Positions 26,833 through 36,316 are shown, numbered from the stretch's first letter. The stretch is 64,000 bases of DNA from Paenibacillus alginolyticus DSM 5050 = NBRC 15375 (GCF_000422905.1 NZ_AUGY01000042.1:1-64000); one strand, 5' to 3'. The notes: generated by a model from the letters alone, not told the origin. Made by a program: numbers and translations.

Positions 26833-28986
26833 ATGTACATCAAGAAACGCTATCGCTTGGCAACCATTGCTTTGTCTGCTGCATTGGCACTAGGATCTGT
26901 TACACCTGTTTGGGCGGATAGCAGTCCATCCGCTATTACTACGACCTTAGGTAAGGTTTCCATTACTGGCAGCAGTTACTTTGAATTGAAACAGATCCAT
27001 GTATTGCCTGATCAAAGCGGCAAGCTCGCGACATTTACCATTACCATTCACAACGAAGGGAGCAGTGAGCTGCAATTTATTGATTACTGGGTAAGGCTAA
27101 AAAGCAAATCCGGCAATCAATTTTCAGCACGCTTGCTGCCAGCAGATAAGGATAAGAACCGGGTTGCTCCCGGTTCAACGACTGATTTAACGTTCTATGC
27201 GACCGTTAACACTAGCACGAACCTTCAAGATCTCGTTGTCCAATTTATCAAATGGGATTTTAGCCAGTCCAATTTTGAGCGTGTCCTGGGCGAAGTCGCT
27301 GTACCGGATTCTTATACAGATGTAACGCCTTCAGATGGCGCTGCTGTCATTTCTGTAAATGGAACCAACGTGAAAGCTGCAATTAAAAAGTTTGTCAGCA
27401 ATAAGAATGAAAAATATCACGTTCCTACCGTATATGTGACTTTAGAGAATGCTGGCAATCATACCGTTACGATTCCTTCTTACCTCTTCTCCATTCGTAC
27501 TAAAGAAGGCTTGCTTTATCCATTGGAAGCAAAAGGATTGAAAGATTTGAAGATCAATCCGAAGGAAAGCAAAGAAATTCAGCTATCTGGTTCCATTCCG
27601 GTAGCCGTTTCACCGGACGAGTGGCAGTTAGCGGTAGCTGAAACCATTCCTGACTTGAAATTAAATGTTTCCATTGCGAATTTTGGGCTGCCTGCCGTTA
27701 CGCAGCAAGAAGGCGGCTCTGTTGGTAAGGAGTATTCCTTCACAAGTAAGTCAGGTGTATATACAACTCAGCTTAATGGATTGCATCGATTACCTTGGGA
27801 AGATCAAGACCTTTTGACGGCTGATTTGACACTAAGCAATAAAGGTGAGGAATCACTTCCGATCCCGAAATTATCAGGGTACTTCCTGCTTGATGGCGCT
27901 GTGAAAATTGATGCCAAGCTCATCCAGACGTCGAAAGTAATCGGATTGGGTGCTGGAGCGAGTGTCAATCTGCAAATAGCAGGCAAAGTGCCATATACGT
28001 ATGAATTTTCACAAATTAAATTAGTTCTGCAAGAGAATGACGGGGAAACGCCACCAACTGGAACGGGTACTGGTACGAGCAGTGCTGCAGCAACGGATGT
28101 GCTGGAATTCTCCACTCAGGCCGAGCTTCAGGCCATTCCTTTCATTGGTATGGGCCAGTCCTATACATCCAATGATATTGGGCGTAAAGCGAAGTATTTA
28201 GTGCGAAGCGTATCCACTTATGAGGATAAAACGAATATCATGTACTCCGCAATGGTGGAAGCAACCAATTTGGAGAAGCGTTTCACGAATGTATCCAAGT
28301 TCGTTGCCAATTTCCGAACCTCGGATGGAACGGTTTTCCCGGCAACGGTTGCTGAAGTAAAGAACAAGATTAGTCCAACAGGAAAAGCGTTATTAAATGT
28401 ATGGGCTTCTGTGCCAAAAGGTTACACGACAGCGAATATGAACTTACTTCTCGGAGAAGCAGTGACCGAAGGGAAGCTGTCGGAAGGCGAGAAAGCCGCC
28501 CCTGATTCCTATGTGAACCCTGTATCCTACTGGCTGCCTGATGAGAAGACGAATGTAGCGACAACGCTGAAAAATGTCGAATTATTCCCCTACACCATTA
28601 CGATTGATAAAATTGGAACATCGATTGAGGATAAAGTATTTACTATAAAATTTAACTACGAGTTAACGAAAGAAAAGCTAACAGAGATTAATACCGAAGG
28701 CCATAACTTGCTGCTTGTTTTTGAAGATGGCGGCGGGATTAAACGATTTGAGAAAAAGTTTGATTTCAAAGATTTCGACGTTATCAACGGGGATTCAACG
28801 GCAGATGAAGATACGAAGATGCGTCTGGGTAAGCGGGAGAACTTCAAAATTACAAATCCTGACCCGGGTCTCATTTATAACACCAAATTCTTACAGAAGT
28901 ATACACTCAGTATTTATGACGAGTTTCAAGGTCAGAGAAAGCTGCTGGCTTCACAGAAAGCTGATTGGTTTATCACAACGGACTAA
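26833..28986 (+). CDS. Large secreted multi-domain beta protein, function unknown
   Basis: The 717-residue protein has a Sec signal peptide (cleavage near VWA-DS, residue 29). About five similar beta-rich modules follow, rich in patterns such as FTITIHNEGSSEL, VYVTLENAGNHTV and ADLTLSNKGEESL, i.e. a conserved strand followed by N-x-G and polar residues. A Thr/Gly linker lies near 411-420. The last module (about 585-717) starts VELFPYTITIDKI and is related to the end of the protein at 33725 (LNVYPYDITIKDW). SD AAGGAGG is present and a terminator follows. It ends the ABC exporter operon. I recognise no named family; modules are loosely like DUF4352 domains. A role as cell-wall-facing partner of the exporter is inference. 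Confidence 0.7.
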   Translation: MYIKKRYRLATIALSAALALGSVTPVWADSSPSAITTTLGKVSITGSSYFELKQIHVLPDQSGKLATFTITIHNEGSSELQFIDYWVRLKSKSGNQFSARLLPADKDKNRVAPGSTTDLTFYATVNTSTNLQDLVVQFIKWDFSQSNFERVLGEVAVPDSYTDVTPSDGAAVISVNGTNVKAAIKKFVSNKNEKYHVPTVYVTLENAGNHTVTIPSYLFSIRTKEGLLYPLEAKGLKDLKINPKESKEIQLSGSIPVAVSPDEWQLAVAETIPDLKLNVSIANFGLPAVTQQEGGSVGKEYSFTSKSGVYTTQLNGLHRLPWEDQDLLTADLTLSNKGEESLPIPKLSGYFLLDGAVKIDAKLIQTSKVIGLGAGASVNLQIAGKVPYTYEFSQIKLVLQENDGETPPTGTGTGTSSAAATDVLEFSTQAELQAIPFIGMGQSYTSNDIGRKAKYLVRSVSTYEDKTNIMYSAMVEATNLEKRFTNVSKFVANFRTSDGTVFPATVAEVKNKISPTGKALLNVWASVPKGYTTANMNLLLGEAVTEGKLSEGEKAAPDSYVNPVSYWLPDEKTNVATTLKNVELFPYTITIDKIGTSIEDKVFTIKFNYELTKEKLTEINTEGHNLLLVFEDGGGIKRFEKKFDFKDFDVINGDSTADEDTKMRLGKRENFKITNPDPGLIYNTKFLQKYTLSIYDEFQGQRKLLASQKADWFITTD

Positions 28987-28996
28987 TTCATTATTT

Positions 28997-29028
28997 AAAG
29001 CGGAGGCACTCAGCCTTCGCTTTTTTTC
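28997..29028 (+). terminator. Terminator of the ABC exporter operon
   Basis: AAAGCGGAGGC pairs with GCCTTCGCTTT around a five-base loop, followed by T7. Confidence 0.9.
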
Positions 29029-29039
29029 ATTTAAGTCAC

Positions 29040-29132
29040 ATGAAGTCATAACCATTTATCGGCTCATATGACCAATTTATGACTCAAATATGACTTCATT
29101 CACCTGTTTTTATCAAAATGAAGAGCTATAAT
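29040..29132 (+). promoter_or_regulatory. Operator-like palindrome and promoter before the RND operon
   Basis: ATGAAGTCATA (29040-29050) and TATGACTTCAT (29089-29099) form a perfect 11-base inverted repeat 38 bases apart. Two more TATGA/ATGAC half-sites lie between (TCATATGA 29064-29071, ATGACT 29079-29084). A TATAAT box follows at 29127-29132 with a poor -35. Repeated half-sites just upstream of a weak promoter suggest an activator or a looping repressor. Confidence 0.55.
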
Positions 29133-29261
29133 AAACCCTGACCGAGAAAAAACATAAAATTTTCAATTCTAGTTTATGTTTTGTTAAGAAATTCCAAGTA
29201 TGATAATTGAGTGAGCACGAAGGATGTAGGTATTAAAGCTGGTGATAGGGGAGAAGTGAGA

Positions 29262-32200
29262 ATGTCCAAGTTAACCGAGTTTTCAATGAAAAATGTGGCA
29301 GCTGTTTTCATCGTCATGCTGCTGTTGGTCGTAGGAGGAACGTTTTCTACAACCACATTAAAGGTAGAAAGTATGCCTGATATTACATTTCCGGTCGTCA
29401 TTATTAGCACTACATACGTAGCACCTCCGAAGGATGTGCTGGATGAAATTACTAAACCACTTGAGAAGGCTGTCGCGGGGTTGGATGGATTAAAAACCCT
29501 AAGCTCCAGCTCGCAGGACAACTACTCACAGATTATCCTGGAGTTAGACCAAGATAAGAAGCCTGAAGATGTGAAGAAAGACGTAGAGAGCCTAATCTCC
29601 AATGTGAAGATGCCTCAAGGTTCGGAGAAACCTAAAGTGTTAACAGCAGGCTTTTCTTCTGAACCGGTCTATTATTTGGCGGTTTACGGTGAGGCAGGAA
29701 TGAACCAAACCGAGCTGGATAAAGCCTACAAAGATACGATTCTTCCTGGCTTTAATGGCCTTAAAGGGATCGACCATGTGGATTCTGTAGGCAATCAGGA
29801 TGCTGTGCTTACCATTAAATTGGATGCTCCTGCGATAAATAATTATGGTCTAACACCGGCGGATGTTTCGGGTTTGATCAAAGCCTCATTGGTATCTAGC
29901 CCTGCGGGTACGGTTGATTTCAATGGAAACCAGCAGATGGTTCGAGTCAAAGGCGAAATGGATACGATTTACAATTTGGATAATTTGAAAATCACAACGA
30001 AAACAGGCGATACGCTTCTTCTCAAACAAATTGCCAAAGTTGAAGCCATCAGCGAGTCCAAGTTCATTGCAAGATTAGATGATCAACCAGCTATCGGCGT
30101 TCTGCTTTACAAAACGAAAGCAGCGAATGCTGTTGAGTTTGCAGATAGCGCAGATAAGCTTATGACGGATTGGGGAAAAACGCTGCCTGGCGTGAAATTC
30201 CACAAAATTTACAATTCAGCTAACGATATTAAAGATTCTATTCACGGTATGGTACAAGAAGGCGGATTAGGCGCAGTTCTTGCCTCACTAATGATCTTGC
30301 TCTTCCTGCGTAATATACGTATGACGATCATTGTACTTGTATCAATTCCTCTTTCGATTCTTGTTACGTTATTAGTCATGGGACCTCTAGGCATTTCTCT
30401 TAACATCATGACTTTAGGGGGAATGGCCATTGCCGTCGGGCGGGTCGTCGACGACAGTATCGTCGTTATTGAGAATATCTACAGTCAACTGCAAAGAGCG
30501 CAAGAACGTAACGAATCTGTTATTAAATTAGCAACGAAACAGGTATCTAGTGCGATTACTTCCTCAACAATTACAACAGTGGGTGTATTTGGTCCCATCG
30601 GATTTGTTAGCGGGGTAGTAGGTGAAGTATTCCGTCCTTTTGCGATTACACTCGTCGTTGCTTTAATGTCTTCCTTGATTGTTGCCTTAACGGTGATCCC
30701 GATGCTGGCTAAGCTGATGGTACTTCGAAGCAAGAAGCTTACCAATCACGATGACAATCACGTGGGACCTATGGCTGAGAAATACAAAAAAGCGATCATA
30801 TGGTCATTGAATAACCGCATCAAAACATTATTGATGGCTGGTTTAGCTCTTATACTCTCGATCATTATTACAGTACCTAATTTAGCGGTGGCTTTCATGC
30901 CCAATAGTGAAGCCGTTAAACAAGGGGTCATCGAAATTAAAATGCCGCGAGAAACATCCATCGAAATGATGAATGAGAAGTCTAAAGAACTTGAAAAAGA
31001 CTTGAAATTACATAAGGACAAAGCGGGCAAACCCGCATTCAAATACATTGAATCCCTTGTAGGCTACAACCAGAGCAGTGACCGCTATGCTTATAGAGCG
31101 ATGATGTTTTTCGAGCTAACAGCAGAAACCGACGCGACAGAAGGTGTCAAAAAGTATAAGGAAGATTTGTTGAAACTGATGCCTCCAGGATCCGATGTGA
31201 ATATTCAATTGTTTACTGGTGGGCCTCCTACCTCAACTGGATCTGATTTCTCCTATTCACTAAAAGGGGATGACCAGCTTTATCTCAAGCAAGCTTCGCA
31301 GTTGGTAAAAGATAAAATGAAGGAGTTTCCTGAGCTGAACGACATTAAAGACAGCTTGAGTGATTCCAAAACCGAAGTAGAAATTACGGTTGATCAAAAC
31401 AAAGCACGCTTGTATGGACTCTCCAGTGCTCAAATTTTACAATCCGTTAACGCCTGGATTGCCGAAGAAAAGCTTGGCGACCTGAAATTTAATAATGTCA
31501 CTTATGCCACCAAAGTTATGTTGAATCCTGCCTACAAAAACTCTGTGGATAAACTGGGTACTTTCTTAGTCAAGACGCCTACCGGTCAAACGATTCAGTT
31601 AAATGAGGTAGCTCGAGTCAAACAGATTGAAGCGCCAAATAACATTAGTCGTGAAGATCAAGAACAAATTGTTAGTGTAAAAGCGAAAATTGATGCCACT
31701 GATAAAGGCGGCGTCAGCAAGAAAATTACAGAAGAGTTAGCCAAGTTAGAACTTCCTTCAGGCGTAACTCGTGAGGTGAAGGGCGTATCCGATGATATAA
31801 ATAAAAGCTTCATGCAAATGTTTATGGCCATCATCGCTTCCATTTTCATTGTTTACATGGTCATGGTCATTGCCTTTGGAAACGCTAGAGCACCGCTTGC
31901 GATTCTGTTTTCACTGCCGCTTGCTGCGATTGGGGGCCTTTTAGGACTTCTAGTAACTGGCGAATCGATCAATGTAACTTCGCTCATCGGGTTCCTCATG
32001 CTGATCGGAATCGTTGTAACGAACGCGATTGTACTTGTAGACCGCGTACAGCAGCTTAGAGAGCAAAATTATTCGATTCGTGACTCCCTTATTGAAGCGG
32101 GAATTACGCGGTTAAGACCTATTATCATGACGGCAGGTGCAACAATCATTGCACTCTTGCCTTTAGGACTTGGATTATCCAAAGGAACGATCATTTCCAA

Positions 32201-32372
32201 AGGGTTAGCAGTTGTTGTTATTGGCGGTCTTACGACTTCTACTTTGCTAACACTCGTAATCGTGCCTATCATGTATGAGATCTTATTTAAGAAAAGAGAA
32301 GGCCGCCTCTTCAAGAGAAAAGGAAAGTCGAATTCTATTCAATCGGAGCAAGCAGGATCTGCGCTTCAATAA
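29262..32372 (+). CDS. RND-family efflux transporter (SwrC/AcrB type)
   Basis: The 1036-residue protein has the RND layout: one N-terminal transmembrane helix, a large extracellular loop, helices 2-6, then a second large loop and six more helices. The motif GGMAIAVGRVVDDSIVVIENIYS in helix 4 contains the two proton-relay aspartates. The homologous C-terminal half has GIVVTNAIVLVDRVQQLREQ. In Gram-positive bacteria the best-known relative is SwrC of B. subtilis (surfactin export). ATG 29262 has AGGGGAG eight bases upstream. It is followed by its own adaptor lipoprotein and a secreted protein. Confidence 0.9.
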   Translation: MSKLTEFSMKNVAAVFIVMLLLVVGGTFSTTTLKVESMPDITFPVVIISTTYVAPPKDVLDEITKPLEKAVAGLDGLKTLSSSSQDNYSQIILELDQDKKPEDVKKDVESLISNVKMPQGSEKPKVLTAGFSSEPVYYLAVYGEAGMNQTELDKAYKDTILPGFNGLKGIDHVDSVGNQDAVLTIKLDAPAINNYGLTPADVSGLIKASLVSSPAGTVDFNGNQQMVRVKGEMDTIYNLDNLKITTKTGDTLLLKQIAKVEAISESKFIARLDDQPAIGVLLYKTKAANAVEFADSADKLMTDWGKTLPGVKFHKIYNSANDIKDSIHGMVQEGGLGAVLASLMILLFLRNIRMTIIVLVSIPLSILVTLLVMGPLGISLNIMTLGGMAIAVGRVVDDSIVVIENIYSQLQRAQERNESVIKLATKQVSSAITSSTITTVGVFGPIGFVSGVVGEVFRPFAITLVVALMSSLIVALTVIPMLAKLMVLRSKKLTNHDDNHVGPMAEKYKKAIIWSLNNRIKTLLMAGLALILSIIITVPNLAVAFMPNSEAVKQGVIEIKMPRETSIEMMNEKSKELEKDLKLHKDKAGKPAFKYIESLVGYNQSSDRYAYRAMMFFELTAETDATEGVKKYKEDLLKLMPPGSDVNIQLFTGGPPTSTGSDFSYSLKGDDQLYLKQASQLVKDKMKEFPELNDIKDSLSDSKTEVEITVDQNKARLYGLSSAQILQSVNAWIAEEKLGDLKFNNVTYATKVMLNPAYKNSVDKLGTFLVKTPTGQTIQLNEVARVKQIEAPNNISREDQEQIVSVKAKIDATDKGGVSKKITEELAKLELPSGVTREVKGVSDDINKSFMQMFMAIIASIFIVYMVMVIAFGNARAPLAILFSLPLAAIGGLLGLLVTGESINVTSLIGFLMLIGIVVTNAIVLVDRVQQLREQNYSIRDSLIEAGITRLRPIIMTAGATIIALLPLGLGLSKGTIISKGLAVVVIGGLTTSTLLTLVIVPIMYEILFKKREGRLFKRKGKSNSIQSEQAGSALQ

Positions 32373-32401
32373 GCTAAACAGGGGAAAAGGAGAAAACGAA
32401 T

Positions 32402-33658
32402 ATGAAACGTCAGTTGTTTATGATTAAACAGAGTACTAAATTATTCGGTGTCGTCGCGCTTAGCGCGGCGATAGCCGCAGGATGTTCCGCATCACCAGCA
32501 GCAAGCCCGGCGGCAACAACTGCTGCAGTCGAGCAAGGGGTTAAGGTAGTCAAAACGGCCAAAATTGCCAAACAAAAGATTGGTGAGCCAGTAGAACAAG
32601 TCGGAGACGTGGTATCATCCGTTCAATTAGATATTGTCGCGAAGTCCGGTGGAGAAGTCATTGAAATCGTGAAGAAACGCGGAGATATCGTAGAGAAGGG
32701 CGATGTGCTTTTCCGTTTGGATCCAACGGATGTTTTGATACAGAAGGATTTGAATTCTGTTAATATAAAAGGTGCACAAGCAGGGCTTACAGAGGCTAAA
32801 CAGAGGAACTCGAACGGGATTGAAGATGCCAAGGATGGCGTTTCTAAGTTGGAGACCGCCGTTAGTGATCTGGAAAAAGCCTACAACACGGTTCGTAATG
32901 AATACGATCTAGGGACAGCAACGAAATCTCAATTAGAGCAAGCGGAAACTGCGCTTAGTAATAGAAAGAAAGATTTAGCAAGCGCACGTAGATCACTGAA
33001 AACACTGCAAGAGACGAATTCGCTTGCACAAGTAGAGACTAGTTTAGAAACGGCGCAAGTAAATGCGCGGAATATCGAGAGGACACTTAGCAATCTTGAA
33101 GTAAAAGCACCAGCTTCCGGCGTGTTGACCGATCTTAATGTTACTGTTGGTCAAACGTTAGCGCCAGGCGGCCGCGTAGGGGAAGTTCAACAGACGAATC
33201 CGATCAAAATCAAATCGCAACTCACGGAATCGTTGGCTAATCTTGTTAGAGGCAAAAACGAATTGACTTTCTACATACCAGGGGTAACGACAAAAGCCGG
33301 AGCCAAAGTGACTTACTTATCGGATGTGATCAACGGACAATCCAAAGCGTATGATCTGGAATTGGAGGTTCCGAATCCGGATGGCAAGCTGAAACCAGGC
33401 TCCAAGGCACAAGTTGAGCTTACCAAGGAAGACGAACAAAATGTACCTGTCGTTCCAAGTCTTAGCATTGTTCGCGAGGGTGGTAATAATTTTGTCTTTG
33501 TTGTGAACGGTGAAACGGTACAGAAGCGTAAAGTAGAACTTGGCCGATTGAATGAGACCAATCAGGAAGTTATCTCCGGAGTCAAAGAAGACGAGATTCT
33601 TGTTATTTCCGGTCAACATCAACTTAAAGATCAAGATAAAATAAAAGTGGGTAACTAA
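32402..33658 (+). CDS. RND adaptor (HlyD-type) lipoprotein
   Basis: The 418-residue protein has a lipoprotein signal (IAAGC, Cys28) followed by an Ala/Ser/Pro-rich linker. It then has a first lipoyl half (GGEVIEIVKKRGDIVEKGD), a long helical hairpin (about 105-235, coiled-coil-like) and a second lipoyl half (VKAPASGVLTDLNVTVGQT), then beta-barrel and C-terminal domains. It would link the RND pump at 29262 to a substrate or to the wall. AAAAGGAG lies before the ATG. The pair forms an operon with the 583-aa secreted protein; a small hairpin at 33681-33700 lies in the gap. Confidence 0.87.
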   Translation: MKRQLFMIKQSTKLFGVVALSAAIAAGCSASPAASPAATTAAVEQGVKVVKTAKIAKQKIGEPVEQVGDVVSSVQLDIVAKSGGEVIEIVKKRGDIVEKGDVLFRLDPTDVLIQKDLNSVNIKGAQAGLTEAKQRNSNGIEDAKDGVSKLETAVSDLEKAYNTVRNEYDLGTATKSQLEQAETALSNRKKDLASARRSLKTLQETNSLAQVETSLETAQVNARNIERTLSNLEVKAPASGVLTDLNVTVGQTLAPGGRVGEVQQTNPIKIKSQLTESLANLVRGKNELTFYIPGVTTKAGAKVTYLSDVINGQSKAYDLELEVPNPDGKLKPGSKAQVELTKEDEQNVPVVPSLSIVREGGNNFVFVVNGETVQKRKVELGRLNETNQEVISGVKEDEILVISGQHQLKDQDKIKVGN

Positions 33659-33724
33659 CCAAAACTTAAAAAGGAGAGACTTTGAGCTCCTGCTCAAAGA
33701 TCCCTATAATTGGAGGAGAAATAA

Positions 33725-35476
33725 GTGAATAAGAGGATGAAGAGATCACTAGCTACCATTGTTCTATCAGCTGCACTTTTAACTACAGCATCTTTTCCTG
33801 CATGGGCTGCGGATGGTCTGAACTTGGCAGCAGCAGCGGCAGCAAATATGAATATAAGCTATACACTGACGGATAAAATTGAGGTTGAAATTAAAAGCAT
33901 GCTCAATGAGCACGAGTCGGATTCAACGAAATTGGGTGCCGTCATTCGAATTAAAAATACGAGTGGTAAGATCACTCGTGTACCTGACTTTGAACTGCGG
34001 GTTCGCATGGCAGATGGTGTCGAATATACGCTGCAGCCAAGTGCCAAAAATCCTAAATCCATACTACCCAAGAGCCAGCAAGAGCTCAGCTACCTGACGA
34101 CGGTTGAACGGAGTGACAATGTTGCTCTTACCGACCTCAGCTTTGTAGATGTGAATCTTGAGGTGTATCCAAAAGAAGAAACAACACTGCTTGCCGTGGC
34201 CGTTGACTCTGGCATCGTATGGAATGGCAGTGACAGCACAATAACGAAACCAACCGCGATCCTGAAATGGGGAGAAGCCTTTACCTTACCTTCTTTGCGC
34301 TCAACCCTTGGATTCATACCTGTTGACATTCATAAGGAAATCACAGCCAAAGGAGTGAGCACGGTTGTTCAAATTCAAGTCGTAAATCCGACCAAAGAAC
34401 GTCAGACCGTTCCTAACTTTGGGATTGATGGGAAGACAGAAAATAACGTTTATTCCGGCAGTCGCGCCGAAGCTTCTGTCATGCTAGATCCAGGTGAAAA
34501 GAAATATATCCATATTGTCATTCCAACCGATCTGGATACGGAATTTACTAGCTTGAATGTCGTAACACCAGAGAGTTTTGCCAGTGCTACCGGTGATGGC
34601 AAGTTCCGCGAAGACACCTATCGGATAGGTCGTGTCAATATTCTTCTCCCTACTGGTGCCGCGACACAAGGAGTCATCCCAGCTCCAGAATACACCTTGG
34701 GTACACCAGTTAAACTGGATTCTACAAATAAGTTTGTACCTTCCAATGTGGATGTTTCTTTGGTTGAATTACATGTAACAAGCAATGAAGACGATGGCTT
34801 TAATACAGCTGTAGCGAAATTTAAACTGACGAACAAAAGTGACCGTCCGATCCCAATTCCGGCGATCCAAACGGAACTTGTTAGTAAAGATGGTTATGCA
34901 TATGGAGGAAGAAGACAAGAAGCTACAGCACTAAGTGTTGTACCAAATGCCTCGTATGTGGTTAGTTATTCATATGCACTTCCAGCATCTGAAAAAGGTG
35001 AAGGACTGAAAATGAACCTTTACAGCCAACAGGTTAGTGGAGAAACGACTTATAAATCACTGCTTGCTATGGCGAAGGTGCCTGTTCAGAAGAATGATCC
35101 AACGAGTAAAACACTAAACGTATATCCTTACGATATAACGATTAAAGATTGGACGATTTCAGCTATTTTCCAAGGTAATATGACGTACGATTATAAGCTG
35201 AAGCTGGATCTAGATATTAAGCCGGATAAGCAAGTAACGGTTGATAAATTTAACAGTAAGCTCTCATTCGAATTATTCGATAATGTTGGTAATCCGGTAG
35301 GAAAATCAGTTGTAGCATTATCAGGGGAAGGGCGTTTATACAATGGTTCAAACACAATTAACCTAAATGCGAGATCCAACCAACTGGACTTCCCGATTCA
35401 GGTCAAAGTATTTGAGACATTCACAAACGAATTTGGTGAATCCGTTAAACGTTTGTTGACCACATTCAAACAATAG
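33725..35476 (+). CDS. Secreted multi-domain beta protein, paralogue of the 717-aa protein
   Basis: The 583-residue protein has a Sec signal (FPAWA-AD, cleavage near 29). About four beta-rich modules have patterns such as AVIRIKNTSGKIT, VQIQVVNPTKERQ and AKFKLTNKSDRPIPI. The C-terminal module (about 462-583) begins LNVYPYDITIKDW, matching the last module of the 717-aa protein at 26833. GTG 33725 follows GGAGGAG. The two relatives each close an exporter operon (one ABC-FtsX, one RND), so a shared role at the cell surface in export is likely but unproven. The family is not recognised by name. Confidence 0.7.
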   Translation: MNKRMKRSLATIVLSAALLTTASFPAWAADGLNLAAAAAANMNISYTLTDKIEVEIKSMLNEHESDSTKLGAVIRIKNTSGKITRVPDFELRVRMADGVEYTLQPSAKNPKSILPKSQQELSYLTTVERSDNVALTDLSFVDVNLEVYPKEETTLLAVAVDSGIVWNGSDSTITKPTAILKWGEAFTLPSLRSTLGFIPVDIHKEITAKGVSTVVQIQVVNPTKERQTVPNFGIDGKTENNVYSGSRAEASVMLDPGEKKYIHIVIPTDLDTEFTSLNVVTPESFASATGDGKFREDTYRIGRVNILLPTGAATQGVIPAPEYTLGTPVKLDSTNKFVPSNVDVSLVELHVTSNEDDGFNTAVAKFKLTNKSDRPIPIPAIQTELVSKDGYAYGGRRQEATALSVVPNASYVVSYSYALPASEKGEGLKMNLYSQQVSGETTYKSLLAMAKVPVQKNDPTSKTLNVYPYDITIKDWTISAIFQGNMTYDYKLKLDLDIKPDKQVTVDKFNSKLSFELFDNVGNPVGKSVVALSGEGRLYNGSNTINLNARSNQLDFPIQVKVFETFTNEFGESVKRLLTTFKQ

Positions 35477-35487
35477 ATAATGAAACG

Positions 35488-35535
35488 AAAAACTACTTGG
35501 ACATGTGCTTCTAGAGCACTTCCAAGTAGTTTTTT
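35488..35535 (+). terminator. Terminator of the RND operon
   Basis: AAAAACTACTTGGA pairs with TCCAAGTAGTTTTT; the loop contains a second stem (GTGCT...AGCAC). Confidence 0.88.
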
Positions 35536-35640
35536 GCTATATATGGAGCGGTAGTTATTGCATTGTGGTGGAGTGCTCATAAGGAGATCTTTTTTTGGAT
35601 AAGATAGGATTAACGAAATGAATATAACGGAGTGAAAGCA

Positions 35641-35805
35641 ATGAACTGGATATATTGGGCTAAATTATATGATTCCAAGTTTCAAGCGGGCTGTCTGGCG
35701 AAAAGAATGGAAGAAGACTGGTGGATTTATGGCTATGAATGCCCACAAGAAGTGGAAGTATTTAAGTCCAAAAAAGGGCGATTTGGCGTTCGTTATAACA
35801 CTTAA
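35641..35805 (+). CDS. 54-residue conserved-looking small protein
   Basis: ATG 35641, preceded by GGAG and an eight-base spacer, starts a 54-residue frame: MNWIYWAKLYDSKFQAG, then KRMEEDWWIYGYECPQEVEV and a basic C-terminus. Aromatic and charged residues are frequent and there are two Cys. Codon use is normal for the region. I do not recognise the family. The start of the tRNA promoter lies 30 bases downstream. Confidence 0.6.
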   Translation: MNWIYWAKLYDSKFQAGCLAKRMEEDWWIYGYECPQEVEVFKSKKGRFGVRYNT

Positions 35806-35834
35806 TTTGCACGAAATACCCTAGAAATTAACGC

Positions 35835-35864
35835 TTGACTTAGACCGCGCATTTAGTGTATATT
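35835..35864 (+). promoter_or_regulatory. Promoter of the tRNA pair
   Basis: TTGACT (35835-35840) and TATATT (35859-35864), spacer 18, about 33 bases before tRNA-fMet. Confidence 0.75.
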
Positions 35865-35896
35865 TATTTTTGTCGCTGTTGAGCGGCAGCTAATGA

Positions 35897-35973
<77 letters not shown>

Positions 35974-35984
35974 AATTTTATTTT

Positions 35985-36058
35985 GGGCCTATAGCTCAGT
36001 TGGTTAGAGCGGTCGGCTCATAACCGATTGGTCGGGGGTTCGAGTCCCTCTGGGCCCA
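35985..36058 (+). tRNA. tRNA with CAU anticodon (Ile2 or elongator Met)
   Basis: A 74-base cloverleaf with acceptor GGGCCTA/TGGGCCC, discriminator A and no encoded CCA. The anticodon is CAT in the loop CTCATAA. The overall sequence resembles Bacillus tRNA-Ile2 (lysidine-modified CAU) more than elongator Met, but sequence alone does not settle this. Confidence 0.9.
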
Positions 36059-36066
36059 TAGCACGG

Positions 36067-36090
36067 AAACCCTTTTGTATAAGGGTTTTT
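36067..36090 (+). terminator. Terminator of the tRNA transcript
   Basis: AAACCCTT pairs with AAGGGTTT around TTGTAT, then T tract. Confidence 0.8.
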
Positions 36091-36110
36091 ATTATTTTAT
36101 AGCATCAAAT

Positions 36111-36156
36111 AAGCCTCTCAGTCTCATCACTTTTCGATGATATGGAGAGGCTTTTT
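36111..36156 (+). terminator. Second hairpin terminator after the tRNAs
   Basis: AAGCCTCTC pairs with GAGAGGCTT; an inner CATCAC...GATG stem sits in the loop; T5 follows. Confidence 0.7.
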
Positions 36157-36199
36157 AGCAAAAACAGGCTGAACATTTCGGAAATGGATGGGATGTTGA

Positions 36200-36316
36200 A
36201 TGACAATACTATTCGGAATAGATCTTGGGACATCTAGCGTAAAGACGGTTGCTATGAACCCCATGGGACAGATCGTAGGCTTACGAATGTTTGAGATATT
36301 TACGTCTATGGCGTAA
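36200..36316 (+). pseudogene. Xylulokinase (FGGY kinase) N-terminal fragment
   Basis: ATG 36200 begins MTILFGIDLGTSSVKTVAM followed by NPMGQIVG, the phosphate-1 motif at the very start of xylulokinase/FGGY sugar kinases. After about 27 codons the sequence loses similarity, and it stops at 36316 after 38 codons. No kinase remainder is found before the next gene at 36500. This is a truncated remnant; the region 36317-36499 shows nothing else recognisable. Confidence 0.65.
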
